Part shown: piece after piece, positions 26,461 to 35,318 of the stretch
How the letters are laid out: the number at the start of each line of letters is the position of its first letter
Numbering within the stretch: the stretch's first letter is position 1
NCBI RefSeq assembly: GCF_040543805.1
Contig: NZ_JBEUMS010000021.1
Location: 40,755 to 104,754, forward strand
DNA length: 64,000 nucleotides
Direction of reading: 5' to 3'
Source: Arcicella rosea
Lineage (GTDB): Bacteria > Bacteroidota > Bacteroidia > Cytophagales > Spirosomataceae
Notes under the pieces: model-generated
Told to the model about the DNA's origin: nothing
Seen by the model: only the letters and a program-made list of their open reading frames with translations
The model's database searches: none
Position numbers and translations under genes: made by a program

Positions 26461-27048
26461 TTACCAATCTCTTCCACGGTGATGTCCATGTCCACGTCCA
26501 AAAATCGGAACAGTTACCACAATTACTGGACGAGAAGGTCTTCTTACTCCTCTATAAACCACTCTTTCTTGATAGCGGTTACGGATATCATAAGGATTGC
26601 GTGGGTCTAAAGGATAATATCTACTTGCCCAAACTCTTCTGCTGTCACAAAAATCAAAAGGGTCAACATTACTGCGGAAATCAATTTCGTTCCAACGACT
26701 ATGGCGGTATGGGTCATAGACAGGGCGTGGGTCAAACGGATTGCGAGGGTCATAATTAGGGCTACGAGTATCGAATGGATTACGTCTGTCAAAATCATAA
26801 TTTCCATAACGATTGTTATCACATCTTGCATAAACATCGTAATTATTGTTGTTACGATTATCGTATCTATCATCGTCTCTATTATCTCTGTTATCACGGT
26901 CTCGGTCAGGATAATTTTGTTGTTGATTATAATCCCTGTCACGGTTTTGGAAATCTCTATCTCTGTTAGAATAGTTACGATCTTGAGCCATTGCAGTATT
27001 TGCCAATCCAACTGTGAAAATTAGCAAGCTAAATAATTTGATAGTCAT
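26461..27048 (-). CDS. Exported low-complexity protein rich in Arg, Asp, Asn and Tyr
   Basis: A 195-residue protein with a signal peptide (residues 1-21, cleavage after AMAQ). The mature part starts with RD/ND-type repeats (YSNRDRDFQNRDRDYNQQQ) and carries many Arg-Asn-Asp and DPRNPF units (RRNPFDTRS, DPRNPFDPRP, DPRNPYDIR), two Cys and a basic C-terminus GRGHGHHRGRDW. I know no named family. The sequence looks intrinsically disordered and would be periplasmic or secreted. The strong signal peptide, own terminator and normal codons argue that it is a real gene although other frames on both strands are also open. Confidence 0.8.
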   Translation of the reverse strand: MTIKLFSLLIFTVGLANTAMAQDRNYSNRDRDFQNRDRDYNQQQNYPDRDRDNRDNRDDDRYDNRNNNNYDVYARCDNNRYGNYDFDRRNPFDTRSPNYDPRNPFDPRPVYDPYRHSRWNEIDFRSNVDPFDFCDSRRVWASRYYPLDPRNPYDIRNRYQERVVYRGVRRPSRPVIVVTVPIFGRGHGHHRGRDW

Positions 27049-27200
27049 GTTCTTTACGGTTTTATGTGATTACACCAGCTTAGTTTTAGAAATACTCTTT
27101 TTACCATTTTGATGATATATTGATAAAACGCAATTATTCGAATTGCTATTTTAGGGCAACGTGTTAATGATATGTTAATGTTTTTTCGCTCTTAAATACC

Positions 27201-27239
27201 AAAAAAGCCGTGATACGATATTTGTTCGCATCACGGCTT
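27201..27239 (-). terminator. Terminator of the small exported-protein gene at 27307-27705
   Basis: AAAAAAGCCGTGAT pairs with ATCACGGCTT around a 15-nt loop that contains further pairing (CGA/TCG). It is followed by a T run on the minus strand. Confidence 0.85.
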
Positions 27240-27306
27240 GAAAGATAAATTTAAATTTAAGATTTAGATATTAAAGAGATTTAAACAGATTTGAGGTTAA
27301 ACGAAA

Positions 27307-27705
27307 TTAGTTTAATGAAATAAAACGGTCTTGATTAACAGGTTCAGGATTTTTAGTACCAATGTTTACGTTTTTCACAATTTTGCTTTCGCCATCAGTG
27401 ATTTCAAAGCTATAAGCACCATCTTCCAACTCGCTCAAATCAAATTTACCATGATATTTCTGGCTGTTTTTACCTACTCTTTCTTTGTGTAACACATCCC
27501 CTTTTTCATTTTTCAATGAAATATATAAGTTCTTGCTCGTCGTTTTCTCAATCAATACGTTCATTTTCATGGTATTGATAGTTTGGTACATTCCTACAGC
27601 AAATGATTTTTTACTGTTTGCTGGCTCGTTTGTGTTAGTAGCGCTTGCTACAAATGACATCACTGATAATACTGCAATTGCGAAAGATTTAATGAAAGTT
27701 TTCAT
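27307..27705 (-). CDS. Small exported beta-sandwich protein (paralogue of 50074-50472)
   Basis: A 132-residue protein with a signal peptide (residues 1-22, ending FVASA). The mature domain is a beta-rich sandwich ending in FDLSELEDGAYSFEIT, resembling Ig-like or FlgD-type chains with an 'L.DG.Y.F.I' strand. The gene at 50074-50472 encodes a protein of identical length and the same order of motifs (FDFSSLADGKYTIEV), so the two are paralogues. Function is unknown. A surface or periplasmic structural role is a guess. Confidence 0.75.
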   Translation of the reverse strand: MKTFIKSFAIAVLSVMSFVASATNTNEPANSKKSFAVGMYQTINTMKMNVLIEKTTSKNLYISLKNEKGDVLHKERVGKNSQKYHGKFDLSELEDGAYSFEITDGESKIVKNVNIGTKNPEPVNQDRFISLN

Positions 27706-28303
27706 TTTTTTAAGTTGTTTAGATTTTAAATTAATTTTTATAAGAAATAAAAGTTTAGAAATTACACACTTTGATTTTTACTGATACTCATAAGATTTTT
27801 ATGCCATAATTAATAAGTGTTTGTTTTTCAATTAGTTAAAAAGGTTATTAAGATTTAGAGGTGTTCGTTTTTGTTACAGTTGTTGTTCGGTTTAGTACGT
27901 TTTCAATTTTTAGAGCATTTTGTTGTTTCCTTGTTTTTGATGTGTCAAAGTTATGGGTAAAAGCCAGTACCTTGCAATACAAAATACCATAATCGGTCGT
28001 TTATCTTTGTGAATGGTAAATGCTCCTGATATTCAACAGATTTTTGATTTAAGCGGATGCTTTAAAATTGATGAGTGTTTTAACTCAGAAAAGAACTGTT
28101 TTTCTGAATCTCAGACATAAGATGCAGGCAACAATTATAATGTTGCACGTAAGAAAAAAAATTATCATAAATTTTTATATGATTATCAAGCTCCGCAACC
28201 ACTCTTACTTCTGCATAGACATTCCCAATAAAAGCGTATTAATATTGTAATAGCCTCAAACAAGAAATTTCAGAAACATTTTAATTCAAAATAAATTATT
28301 CAA
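27706..28303. other. Long intergenic region with candidate operator and promoter for the gene at 28304
   Basis: About 600 nt between divergent genes. At 27967-27987 an imperfect inverted repeat GTACCTTG - 5 nt - CAAAATAC (6 of 8 matching) lies just upstream of a perfect -7 element TATCTTTG (28002-28009). The promoter would give the 28304 gene a leader of about 290 nt. A 60-codon frame at 28068-28250 is judged not to be a gene. Nothing else was recognised. Confidence 0.4.
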
Positions 28304-28978
28304 ATGGCAGCAGAAGAAAAAAGTATCGGAAGAAAATTATTGAGTTTCTTTATTACTGAAGAAACTGCTCATCCAACAAATACAAGTAACACCGTTCCAG
28401 CTCCTCAAATAGTAAAAGAGGATGCTGTTGTAATACCAAAATCCGTTGAAAATGGCGTAATGGATAAAAAATTTATTGACCATTTTGTGCAATTACTTGA
28501 AAATTCCAATTTAAAAGGACCAGATTATTTTGAATACATGCAAGCTTTGAAAGGTTTGTCGGGTTTGGGGCTTTCGGAAGAAAAACAATTTCAAGCCGCT
28601 TGGGCAAGTTTTAAAGCAATGGGCGGTATTACTGATGTACAAGTACTGACAAATACTGCAAATCAATACATTGGAATATTGGATGCCGACCGACAAGCTT
28701 TTTTGAAAGATGTAGAAGCGGCAATCAGCCAAAAAGTTGGCGGTTTGAAAAGTGAACTGAAAAAGACAGAAGACGAAAACGAAAATATCGCCAAACAAAT
28801 CGTTGAATTACAACGAAAAATGGAAGAAAATCAATCGAAAGTAAAAAAGTTGACTGGAGATATTGAGGAACAAAGTGGAAAAATTACGATTAATAAAAGT
28901 AATTATGAAACAACTCATCGTTCTTTCGTTGAACAAATAAAAGGCGATATTGCAAAGATTGTCGCCTATTTGAAATAA
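28304..28978 (+). CDS. Hypothetical cytoplasmic coiled-coil protein
   Basis: A 224-residue protein of unknown family. The N-terminus is charged and Thr/Pro-rich (to about residue 50). A helical middle follows (FIDHFVQLLENSNLKGPDYFEYMQALKGLSGLGLSEEKQFQ in parts), and a long coiled coil runs from about 145 to 205 (LKKTEDENENIAKQIVELQRKM). No membrane segment or signal peptide is seen. It is followed after 43 nt by a membrane protein with an even longer coiled coil, in the same direction, so the two are probably co-transcribed and may interact. Confidence 0.75.
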   Translation: MAAEEKSIGRKLLSFFITEETAHPTNTSNTVPAPQIVKEDAVVIPKSVENGVMDKKFIDHFVQLLENSNLKGPDYFEYMQALKGLSGLGLSEEKQFQAAWASFKAMGGITDVQVLTNTANQYIGILDADRQAFLKDVEAAISQKVGGLKSELKKTEDENENIAKQIVELQRKMEENQSKVKKLTGDIEEQSGKITINKSNYETTHRSFVEQIKGDIAKIVAYLK

Positions 28979-29021
28979 CACTATTCTAAATCAAATATTT
29001 AAAATTTAAACAACCAAAACA

Positions 29022-30023
29022 ATGACAGATTTATCACAAATCGGAGGAAATCAACCGACAAAATCATTTTGGAGTAAGCCCGAAGGCATTACTTCATTAT
29101 TCTTCTTGGCTGCAATTGGCGCTTTCGGCTTGTATTACTTTAATATCATTCTTGAATTCTTGATAAAAGTAACTTCAAATACACTTTATCTTGGTGGGCT
29201 TTTAGCAATATTGGGCTTGTTTATTTTCCTAATTACCAGTAAAGACGTTCGTACTGCGGTTTTCTTTTTGTTTAAAATGTTGATGCGAAATATTACAGGA
29301 ATCGTCGTTCAGCTTGACCCAATTGCTATTATGAAAATCTACATTTCTGATTTACGTGAAAAGCGTGAACAAATGTCGAAACAAATAGATATTCTGGCTG
29401 GTCAATTGGTGAAATTGAACAAGAAAATTGGCGAAAATAACGAAAACATCAAAGCTAAATTCGGCGAAGCCAACAAAGCCAACAGCATGACCGATAAACC
29501 TGGCATGAAAGAAGCCGCTGCGTTGGCAAGTATCGAAGCCGTAGGTTTGCAAGAAATGAATGAGAAACTTTTGCCATTACAACGTAACATGAAAACTATT
29601 TTAGGTTTCATGGAAAAAGTACAGTCTTCGGCAGATTATATCATCAAGGAAACTGAAATCAAAGTAAAATTGAAAGAAGCTGAATACGAGATTGTAAAAA
29701 GTAGCTCGAATGCCTTGAAAACGGCAATCAGTATTTTCAAAGGTAATCCAGATAAGAAATTCTACTTTGATGAATCGATGGAGTACATTCAAGATGATAT
29801 GAGTAAGAAATTGGGCGAAATGAAACGTGCGATGGATTACTCAATGGATTTTATTAATTCGGTAGATATTCAAAATGGCATATTGACAGATAAAGGTCAA
29901 TCAATGTTGGATGCTTACAACAAAGGAGAATTCAGTTTGATTACTTTAGATAGTCCTTCAGATACAGGTAAAAAAGAAATAAATCCTTCAAAAGACTCTT
30001 CTTATAAAGGTTTATTAGATTAA
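29022..30023 (+). CDS. Two-helix membrane protein with long coiled coil, possibly PspA/ESCRT-III-like
   Basis: A 333-residue protein with two close membrane helices (about residues 24-46 and 54-71) and then a long helical region (about 95-285) with heptad-rich LREKREQMSKQIDILAGQLVKLNKK and later FYFDESMEYIQDDMSKKLGEMKRAMDYS (in parts). The order - a long antiparallel helical hairpin, a small break at 'TDKPGM', and a C-terminal helix pair - resembles PspA/Vipp1-type proteins, but no sequence signature proves it. The short C-terminal tail ends GLLD. It is paired with the upstream coiled-coil gene. Confidence 0.6.
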   Translation: MTDLSQIGGNQPTKSFWSKPEGITSLFFLAAIGAFGLYYFNIILEFLIKVTSNTLYLGGLLAILGLFIFLITSKDVRTAVFFLFKMLMRNITGIVVQLDPIAIMKIYISDLREKREQMSKQIDILAGQLVKLNKKIGENNENIKAKFGEANKANSMTDKPGMKEAAALASIEAVGLQEMNEKLLPLQRNMKTILGFMEKVQSSADYIIKETEIKVKLKEAEYEIVKSSSNALKTAISIFKGNPDKKFYFDESMEYIQDDMSKKLGEMKRAMDYSMDFINSVDIQNGILTDKGQSMLDAYNKGEFSLITLDSPSDTGKKEINPSKDSSYKGLLD

Positions 30024-30036
30024 AAAATCCTTCTCT

Positions 30037-30073
30037 AAATTGTAACTCAAAGTAAATCTTTGGGTTACAATTT
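30037..30073 (+). terminator. Hairpin terminator after the two coiled-coil genes
   Basis: AAATTGTAACTCAAAG pairs with CTTTGGGTTACAATTT (one G-U pair) around a 5-nt loop. Confidence 0.7.
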
Positions 30074-30104
30074 CACATCTCACAAGTGATAAACTTTATT
30101 TTCG

Positions 30105-30112
30105 TACCTTTG
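30105..30112 (+). promoter_or_regulatory. -7 promoter element of the DEAD-box helicase gene
   Basis: TACCTTTG fits TAnnTTTG exactly, 59 nt before the helicase ATG. Confidence 0.6.
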
Positions 30113-30171
30113 TAAATGTTTTCAGGAAAAGCGATGTACCGCAATCCGATGACAAATAACATTTATAAATT

Positions 30172-31542
30172 ATGACTTTCGAAGATTTTCAACTCAATCG
30201 CCAATTATATAATGCCATCGAAGAAGCTGGCTATCAAGCACCTACGCCGATTCAAGAGCAAGCCATTCCATTAGTAATGGGCGGGCATGATGTACTGGGA
30301 ATTGCCCAAACTGGTACAGGAAAAACCGCCGCTTATTTATTACCAATTTTGATGAAAGTAAAGTACGCACAAGGCAAAATGATGCGTGTACTTATCCTTG
30401 CTCCTACTCGTGAATTGGTCATGCAAATTGATGAAACCGTAAAACAATTATCAAAATACACAGACCTTCGTCATATCGCTTTATTTGGTGGTTTAGGTCC
30501 TAAAACACAAATAGAAGCCTTGCAAGCGGGTGTTGATATTGTGATTGCCACACCGGGAAGATTTTTAGATTTATATTCTAAAGGTGAAATTGGTGTAAAA
30601 GAATTAAAAACTTTAGTACTCGACGAAGCAGATAAAATGATGGATATGGGTTTTATGCCTCAAATCCGTAATATTTTAGAAGTAATCCCTTCGAAGAAAA
30701 GACAAAACTTATTGTTTTCGGCAACTTTCCCTCCAAGAGTAGAAAACCTTTCGCACGAATTCCTTGAGTTTCCGCATAAAGTAGAAGTAAGTCCGCAAGC
30801 CACAACGGCGGATATGGTAAAACAACGTTTGTTTGAAGTACCCAATTTCATGACCAAAATTAATCTTTTGGGAATGTTAATGCGTGACCACGAAACGTTT
30901 AACAGAACCATTATTTTCTGTAGAAGTAAAGAAATCGCCGACAATATTTTTAAATACTTAGGAAGAAAAGTTGTTGGAGAAAACAAGATTCGGGTAATTC
31001 ATGCGAACAAGGGGCAAAATACCAGAATCAATTCGATGGAAGATTTCAAAGAAGGAAATATTCAAGTATTAGTAGCGACAGATGTGGCTGCTCGTGGAAT
31101 AGATATTCAAATGGTAAGTCACGTAATTAATTTTGATGTGCCTTTGATTTACGAAGATTATGTTCACAGAATTGGTCGTACTGGTCGTGCTAACAACAAA
31201 GGCGAAGCCATTACTTTTATGACCGAAGCGGAGGAATATCACATTGGCAAAATTGAAAAAATTATCAAAATGCCAATTCCACGTGAGGCACTTCCTGTAG
31301 AATTAGAAGTATTACAAACACCATTTGTTGAAAAACAAATTATGTTACGTGAAATTGATGAACAGAAAAAACGTGAAGACCCAGATTTTAAAGGTGCTTT
31401 CCACGAGAAAAAAGACCGAAAAGTAAAAGCTAAAGAAAAAGAAGTAAAGAATAAAAAACAGCACATTACAGCAGGAAAAGACGCTCGTAAAAAAACATTT
31501 GGCAAAACAAAACGTGAAGACCCAAGACGAGGAAGAAGATAA
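30172..31542 (+). CDS. DEAD-box RNA helicase (RhlE-like)
   Basis: An ATP-dependent RNA helicase of 456 residues. All motifs are visible: Q motif APTPIQEQAIP, I AQTGTGKTAAYLLP, Ia APTRELVMQ, Ib TPGRFLDLY, II DEAD in VLDEADKMMDMGF, III SATFPP, IV IIFCRSKEIADNIF, V ATDVAARGIDIQMVSHVINFD (in parts), and VI HRIGRTGRA. A Lys/Arg-rich tail (EKKDRKVKAKEKEVKNKKQ..RRGRR) follows, as in RhlE-type enzymes that act in ribosome assembly and cold adaptation. The next gene starts about 30 nt downstream in the same direction. Confidence 0.95.
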   Translation: MTFEDFQLNRQLYNAIEEAGYQAPTPIQEQAIPLVMGGHDVLGIAQTGTGKTAAYLLPILMKVKYAQGKMMRVLILAPTRELVMQIDETVKQLSKYTDLRHIALFGGLGPKTQIEALQAGVDIVIATPGRFLDLYSKGEIGVKELKTLVLDEADKMMDMGFMPQIRNILEVIPSKKRQNLLFSATFPPRVENLSHEFLEFPHKVEVSPQATTADMVKQRLFEVPNFMTKINLLGMLMRDHETFNRTIIFCRSKEIADNIFKYLGRKVVGENKIRVIHANKGQNTRINSMEDFKEGNIQVLVATDVAARGIDIQMVSHVINFDVPLIYEDYVHRIGRTGRANNKGEAITFMTEAEEYHIGKIEKIIKMPIPREALPVELEVLQTPFVEKQIMLREIDEQKKREDPDFKGAFHEKKDRKVKAKEKEVKNKKQHITAGKDARKKTFGKTKREDPRRGRR

Positions 31543-31573
31543 TAAGAAAGATTTTGGAGTAAAATTCAATGCA

Positions 31574-32260
31574 ATGCTTACACCACAGTCGCAAAGCTTT
31601 ATAGCACATACTGAATTTGAGGAGAAAGTAAAAAAGATGTTCAAGATTTTTGAACATGATAAAACCTTGTTCTTTACTGTTAGTTATTTAATTCTTACGG
31701 CTATCGGAATGATTTTTAGTGGAGCATATTTCCTTGTGTTTGATATTAATATTCTGGATTACTCTCAAATCAGTGACTTTATTCTGATTGCCTTCAAAGA
31801 CCCTTTTTACTTATTATTTAGTGTATTGACGGTCATTTTAACCATTTTGATTTACTATTTGAATAAATGGTTAATGACTAAATTTCCCAATTATTTCCTC
31901 AAACAAGAGAAAAAAAGGTGGAATAAATGGTTTAAACAAACTGGGAATTATTACTTCTGGGGCTATATGATGGTTCTTTTGGTGTATATTCCAGAGTCTG
32001 CATATTTTTATGCACGATATAAAAGCAAAGAAATAAAAACAGGAAAAGGACAAGTAGTACAGGTATATTATAATTCGGATAACAAAAGTGTTAAGCCACC
32101 TTTTCCTACTTTAGTTGGTACAACAAGCAACTTTATTTTCTTGTATCATCCCGAAACAAAAACGACGGAAATCGTCCCTTTCAATAGTGTTAGTAAAATA
32201 GTCATTGTAGATTCAAGTCATGTTAGCAAACCTCAAACAAGCACTCCTAAACCTCGCTAA
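31574..32260 (+). CDS. Hypothetical multi-pass membrane protein
   Basis: An uncharacterised protein of about 228 residues with three or four hydrophobic segments: FFTVSYLILTAIGMIFSGAYFLVF (in parts), DPFYLLFSVLTVILTILIYYL, and YYFWGYMMVLLVYIPESAYFY. The C-terminal soluble part has a small beta region (GQVVQVYYNSDNKS... NFIFLYHPETKTTEIVPF). The ATG at 31574 is preferred. The frame is open upstream to a TTG at 31499 inside the helicase gene. It overlaps the following AlkD-like gene by 41 nt. Function is unknown. Confidence 0.75.
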   Translation: MLTPQSQSFIAHTEFEEKVKKMFKIFEHDKTLFFTVSYLILTAIGMIFSGAYFLVFDINILDYSQISDFILIAFKDPFYLLFSVLTVILTILIYYLNKWLMTKFPNYFLKQEKKRWNKWFKQTGNYYFWGYMMVLLVYIPESAYFYARYKSKEIKTGKGQVVQVYYNSDNKSVKPPFPTLVGTTSNFIFLYHPETKTTEIVPFNSVSKIVIVDSSHVSKPQTSTPKPR

Positions 32261-32918
32261 ACCAGAAAGAGCTATACAAACGGCTCGTTTTTTCAAAACA
32301 GGCGAAGGTCAATATGGCGAAGGCGATATTTTTATTGGTATTACAAATCCAGAAGTAAGGGCTTTGGTGAAAGAGTTTTGGAAAGTAATAACTCTTGCTG
32401 ATATTCAGATTTTATTAGACGATAAAATTCATGAATTTAGATTTACAGGCTTGATGATTTTGGTAGAACAATTTCAAAAGGCGGACGAAGAGAAAAGAAC
32501 AACAATCGTTGAATTTTATCTGAATAATCTTCACCAAATCAATAATTGGGATTTGGTTGATTGTTCATGTTATAAAATTTTAGGAGAATATTTACTCAAT
32601 AAAGACCGACAGGTGCTTTATGAATTAGCAGGAAGTAAACATTTGTGGTCTGAGAGAATAGCCGTAGTTTCTACAATGGCTTTTATCAGAAAAGGTCAGT
32701 TTTTAGATTGTTTTAAGCTTTCTGTACTTTTCCTCACTCATCCACACGACTTGATGCACAAGGCCTGTGGATGGATGTTACGTGAGATTGGAAAAAGAGA
32801 TGAATTGGCTTTGGAGGAATTTTTAGAAGAAAACCTCACAAAAATGCCAAGAACGATGCTTCGTTATGCGATAGAAAAAATGGATGAAAAGAAACGGTTA
32901 TCTTATTTGAAACGATAA
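32220..32918 (+). CDS. AlkD-like DNA alkylation repair protein
   Basis: A 232-residue all-helical HEAT-like repeat protein of the AlkD family, which excises bulky or positively charged alkylated bases. Visible are GQYGEGDIFIGITNPEVR (residues about 29-46), HEFRFTGLMILVEQF, NNWDLVDCSCYKILGEYL (with the conserved WDLVD motif), AVVSTMAFIRKGQF and PHDLMHKACGWMLREIGKRD. The ATG lies inside the upstream membrane protein gene, with 41 nt overlap, which suggests coupling. Confidence 0.93.
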   Translation: MLANLKQALLNLAKPERAIQTARFFKTGEGQYGEGDIFIGITNPEVRALVKEFWKVITLADIQILLDDKIHEFRFTGLMILVEQFQKADEEKRTTIVEFYLNNLHQINNWDLVDCSCYKILGEYLLNKDRQVLYELAGSKHLWSERIAVVSTMAFIRKGQFLDCFKLSVLFLTHPHDLMHKACGWMLREIGKRDELALEEFLEENLTKMPRTMLRYAIEKMDEKKRLSYLKR

Positions 32919-33563
32919 TTATCCAATCGCCATTTTTACTAAATCTGCTGTATTTTTTGCTTTAGTTTTCTTCATCATGTTCGCACGGTGATTATCAACA
33001 GTACGAATACTTAGGAATAGTTTATCCGCAATTTCTCGACTATTGTAGCCTTGTACGATATGTTCTAAGATTTGTTTTTCTTTCGGGGTGATTTTTTGGA
33101 AAATCGGTCTGCTTGTATCAGGTTGATTTCCGGTTGTTTTTGAAAGAAGTTCGTCGATAATAACTTCTGAAATTTCAGGTGGAAAATACTTTCTTCCTTC
33201 CGAAACTACATTAATCGCACGCATGAGTTCTTCTTTACCAGTATCTTTTAACAAGTAACCACTAGCACCATTTTCAACAGAATTGATGATATATTCACGG
33301 TTGTTGTGCATTGAAAAAATAAGAATGCGTACTTCAGGATATTCTTCTGAAATAATTTTGGCAGCCTCAATGCCTGTCATTTTAGGCATGGTCAAATCCA
33401 AAATAACAACATTGGGTGACAAAGCTTTTACTTTCTCGATGGCATCTAAGCCATCAGAAGCTTCTCCGATTACTTTCACGCTTTCTTCGTCTTCCAAGAG
33501 CATCTTCATCCCTTTTCTGACAACGTCGTGATCATCTGCTAATAATACTGTAATTGGGTTCAT
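32919..33563 (-). CDS. NarL/LuxR-family response regulator
   Basis: A 214-residue response regulator. The receiver domain (residues 1-120) has the phosphorylation Asp in VVILDLTMPKMTGIEAA, the acidic pair in LLADDHDVVRKG, and Lys in GYLLKDTG. The C-terminal NarL-type helix-turn-helix (about 148-210) reads LTPKEKQILEHIVQGYNSREIADKLFLSIRTVDNHR in parts (it is KITPKEKQILEHI). It pairs with the PilJ-type kinase gene upstream and lies next to nirB-nirD, so a nitrate/nitrite signal is the likely input. The divergent direction and cognate heptamer-like sites support this only weakly. Confidence 0.93.
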   Translation of the reverse strand: MNPITVLLADDHDVVRKGMKMLLEDEESVKVIGEASDGLDAIEKVKALSPNVVILDLTMPKMTGIEAAKIISEEYPEVRILIFSMHNNREYIINSVENGASGYLLKDTGKEELMRAINVVSEGRKYFPPEISEVIIDELLSKTTGNQPDTSRPIFQKITPKEKQILEHIVQGYNSREIADKLFLSIRTVDNHRANMMKKTKAKNTADLVKMAIG

Positions 33564-33675
33564 AATTTTTGTTGATTATATACAGAGAGTAATTATAAAA
33601 TACTTATGTACCAGAAATTGCTAATGCTTTTAATGTTGAATTTATTAATTTTTTTTAAGATATTCAACTTAAGTA

Positions 33676-35202
33676 CTAGGATACTCTTTCAGTATTTTTT
33701 CTCCGCTTAGTAATTAGTTTGTTGTTTGTGGCAATCGGAATGTTAACTAAGATACTAGTCCCCTTTCCTGTTTTTGATTGAATTTTACAAGTACCATTTA
33801 ATAATTCGGCTCTTGTTTGCATATTTTTCAGACCGCTACCGCCCAAAGATTTTCGGATGGCTGGCAAGTCGAAACCAATTCCATTATCAGAAATAGTTAA
33901 TCGAATAGAACCCTCATTCTCTGCTATTTCTACTTTTATTTTTTCCGACTTTGAATATTTTACTGCATTATGAATCGCTTCTTGTGTGATTCTATAAAGA
34001 CATACTTCTACTCCTTCTGGTAATCGTTGAATTTTCTTTTCTTGAAACTCAATACTGATACCCGACATTTTGCCTACTTGTTCTGTCAAGATTCTGATGG
34101 CTGGCGTTACGCCAAAATCACTCAGTACAGAAGGCGCTAAATTAAATGCCACAGTTCTGGTAGCTTCGATGGTTTCTTGTATCAGTTTTTGTAATTCATC
34201 AAATGATTTATCTTGTTTAGGATTGATGAATGAAAAGCTTTTTACTTTTTCTCCATGCAATCGTAAACCCGTCAACATTTGTCCGATTCCATCGTGTAAT
34301 TCTCTGGCTAATCTTTTACGTTCCATTTCTTGCCCTTCCATCAAGGAGGCAGAACGTACTTTTTCTTCAGCTAATTGTAGTTTAAACTTCTCTTCTGTAG
34401 CTTGTACCAAAGCTTGCTGAGTTTTGAGAAGTGTTTCATTGGTTTGGCGCAATTCACTTTCCGAATCTGTCAATTTTTTGATGACAAGTCGAATATAATT
34501 GGCAATCGGACGGAAAATGACAAAACCTTCTAAAATAAGAATACTGAACAAAATGATGAATAAAATCAATTCAATTCGTTTCGTCGTATCAACTCTTGCT
34601 CTTGATTCAACATCGTACTGAAAAACGATTTTGTTCATCATTTTCAGAAAAAGTCTTTCGTTTACTAATACTTGATGTAATGCAGCACGCATGGTTTCGT
34701 CCTGATTACTCACAGGTTTATTGATGCGCTCGCTGATTAATTTAGCATTTGATAAAATGGTTTGAAAAATAGGATCTACTTCTCGAAACATGCTATCAAT
34801 TTTAGGGCTATTTCTTACGGTATAAGTTTTACCGTCGGTTTTTAAATCTTTGTTTTTTAGTCCTTCATGGCTTTGTCCCCACAAAGTGATAATTTCTTTA
34901 ATATCTTCCGAATAATGCTCGGCATCGGCTTGAAAAATATCTGGACGACACAACAAAATGGCTGTTTTAGAAAGCCTTTGGCTCAACATCCTTTGGCGCC
35001 CTGCAATATTGACAACATGTGAATCATCAATCAACGAATTCAGAAATACTTGAATAATAATTTGTCCAGACATAGAAAGCAACGCCACCATCGTGAGGGC
35101 TATCACATAGAGGCGAGTAAGTCTGTGGAAAATTTGACTATCAAGTGGCTTCATAACTTGAAATATACCAAACTTTCGGAAAAAATCATTTATAGTTTTC
35201 AA
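33676..35202 (-). CDS. PilJ/NarX-like sensor histidine kinase (HisKA_3 type)
   Basis: A 508-residue membrane sensor kinase. Two membrane helices (about residues 28-50 and 208-228) enclose a periplasmic PilJ-type domain whose first helix reads VVNIAGRQRMLSQRLSKTA, the pattern of the NarX P-box. A coiled coil follows (about 238-275). The HisKA_3 motif ERKRLARELHDGIGQML (phospho-His) sits near residue 300. The HATPase shows ISDNGIGFDLPAIRKSLGGSGLKNM in parts. The ATG at 35154 (MKPLDSQ) is a possible alternative start. It precedes its regulator and adjoins nirD, which makes nitrate or nitrite the probable signal. This is inference. Confidence 0.88.
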   Translation of the reverse strand: MKTINDFFRKFGIFQVMKPLDSQIFHRLTRLYVIALTMVALLSMSGQIIIQVFLNSLIDDSHVVNIAGRQRMLSQRLSKTAILLCRPDIFQADAEHYSEDIKEIITLWGQSHEGLKNKDLKTDGKTYTVRNSPKIDSMFREVDPIFQTILSNAKLISERINKPVSNQDETMRAALHQVLVNERLFLKMMNKIVFQYDVESRARVDTTKRIELILFIILFSILILEGFVIFRPIANYIRLVIKKLTDSESELRQTNETLLKTQQALVQATEEKFKLQLAEEKVRSASLMEGQEMERKRLARELHDGIGQMLTGLRLHGEKVKSFSFINPKQDKSFDELQKLIQETIEATRTVAFNLAPSVLSDFGVTPAIRILTEQVGKMSGISIEFQEKKIQRLPEGVEVCLYRITQEAIHNAVKYSKSEKIKVEIAENEGSIRLTISDNGIGFDLPAIRKSLGGSGLKNMQTRAELLNGTCKIQSKTGKGTSILVNIPIATNNKLITKRRKNTERVS

Positions 35203-35318
35203 GTAATTTGCTGATTGTGAGATTGTTGAAAATTTTTCTTTGAAAAATCATGTAATGGGATTTTACAAACTGATAATTCGCAAGTTTTTGTGAATATCAA
35301 TTTGTAAAATCTTTCTTG

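Noticed and set aside
26607..27024. Overlapping frames on both strands over the Arg/Asp-rich gene
   Set aside because: Only the minus-strand frame at 26461-27048 has a signal peptide and a terminator. The others have repetitive Ile/Thr/Val composition from the same biased DNA.
28068..28250. A 60-codon plus-strand frame
   Set aside because: Rich in basic and hydrophobic residues typical of AT-rich non-coding DNA, no start-site signal, and inside the proposed leader of the 28304 gene.
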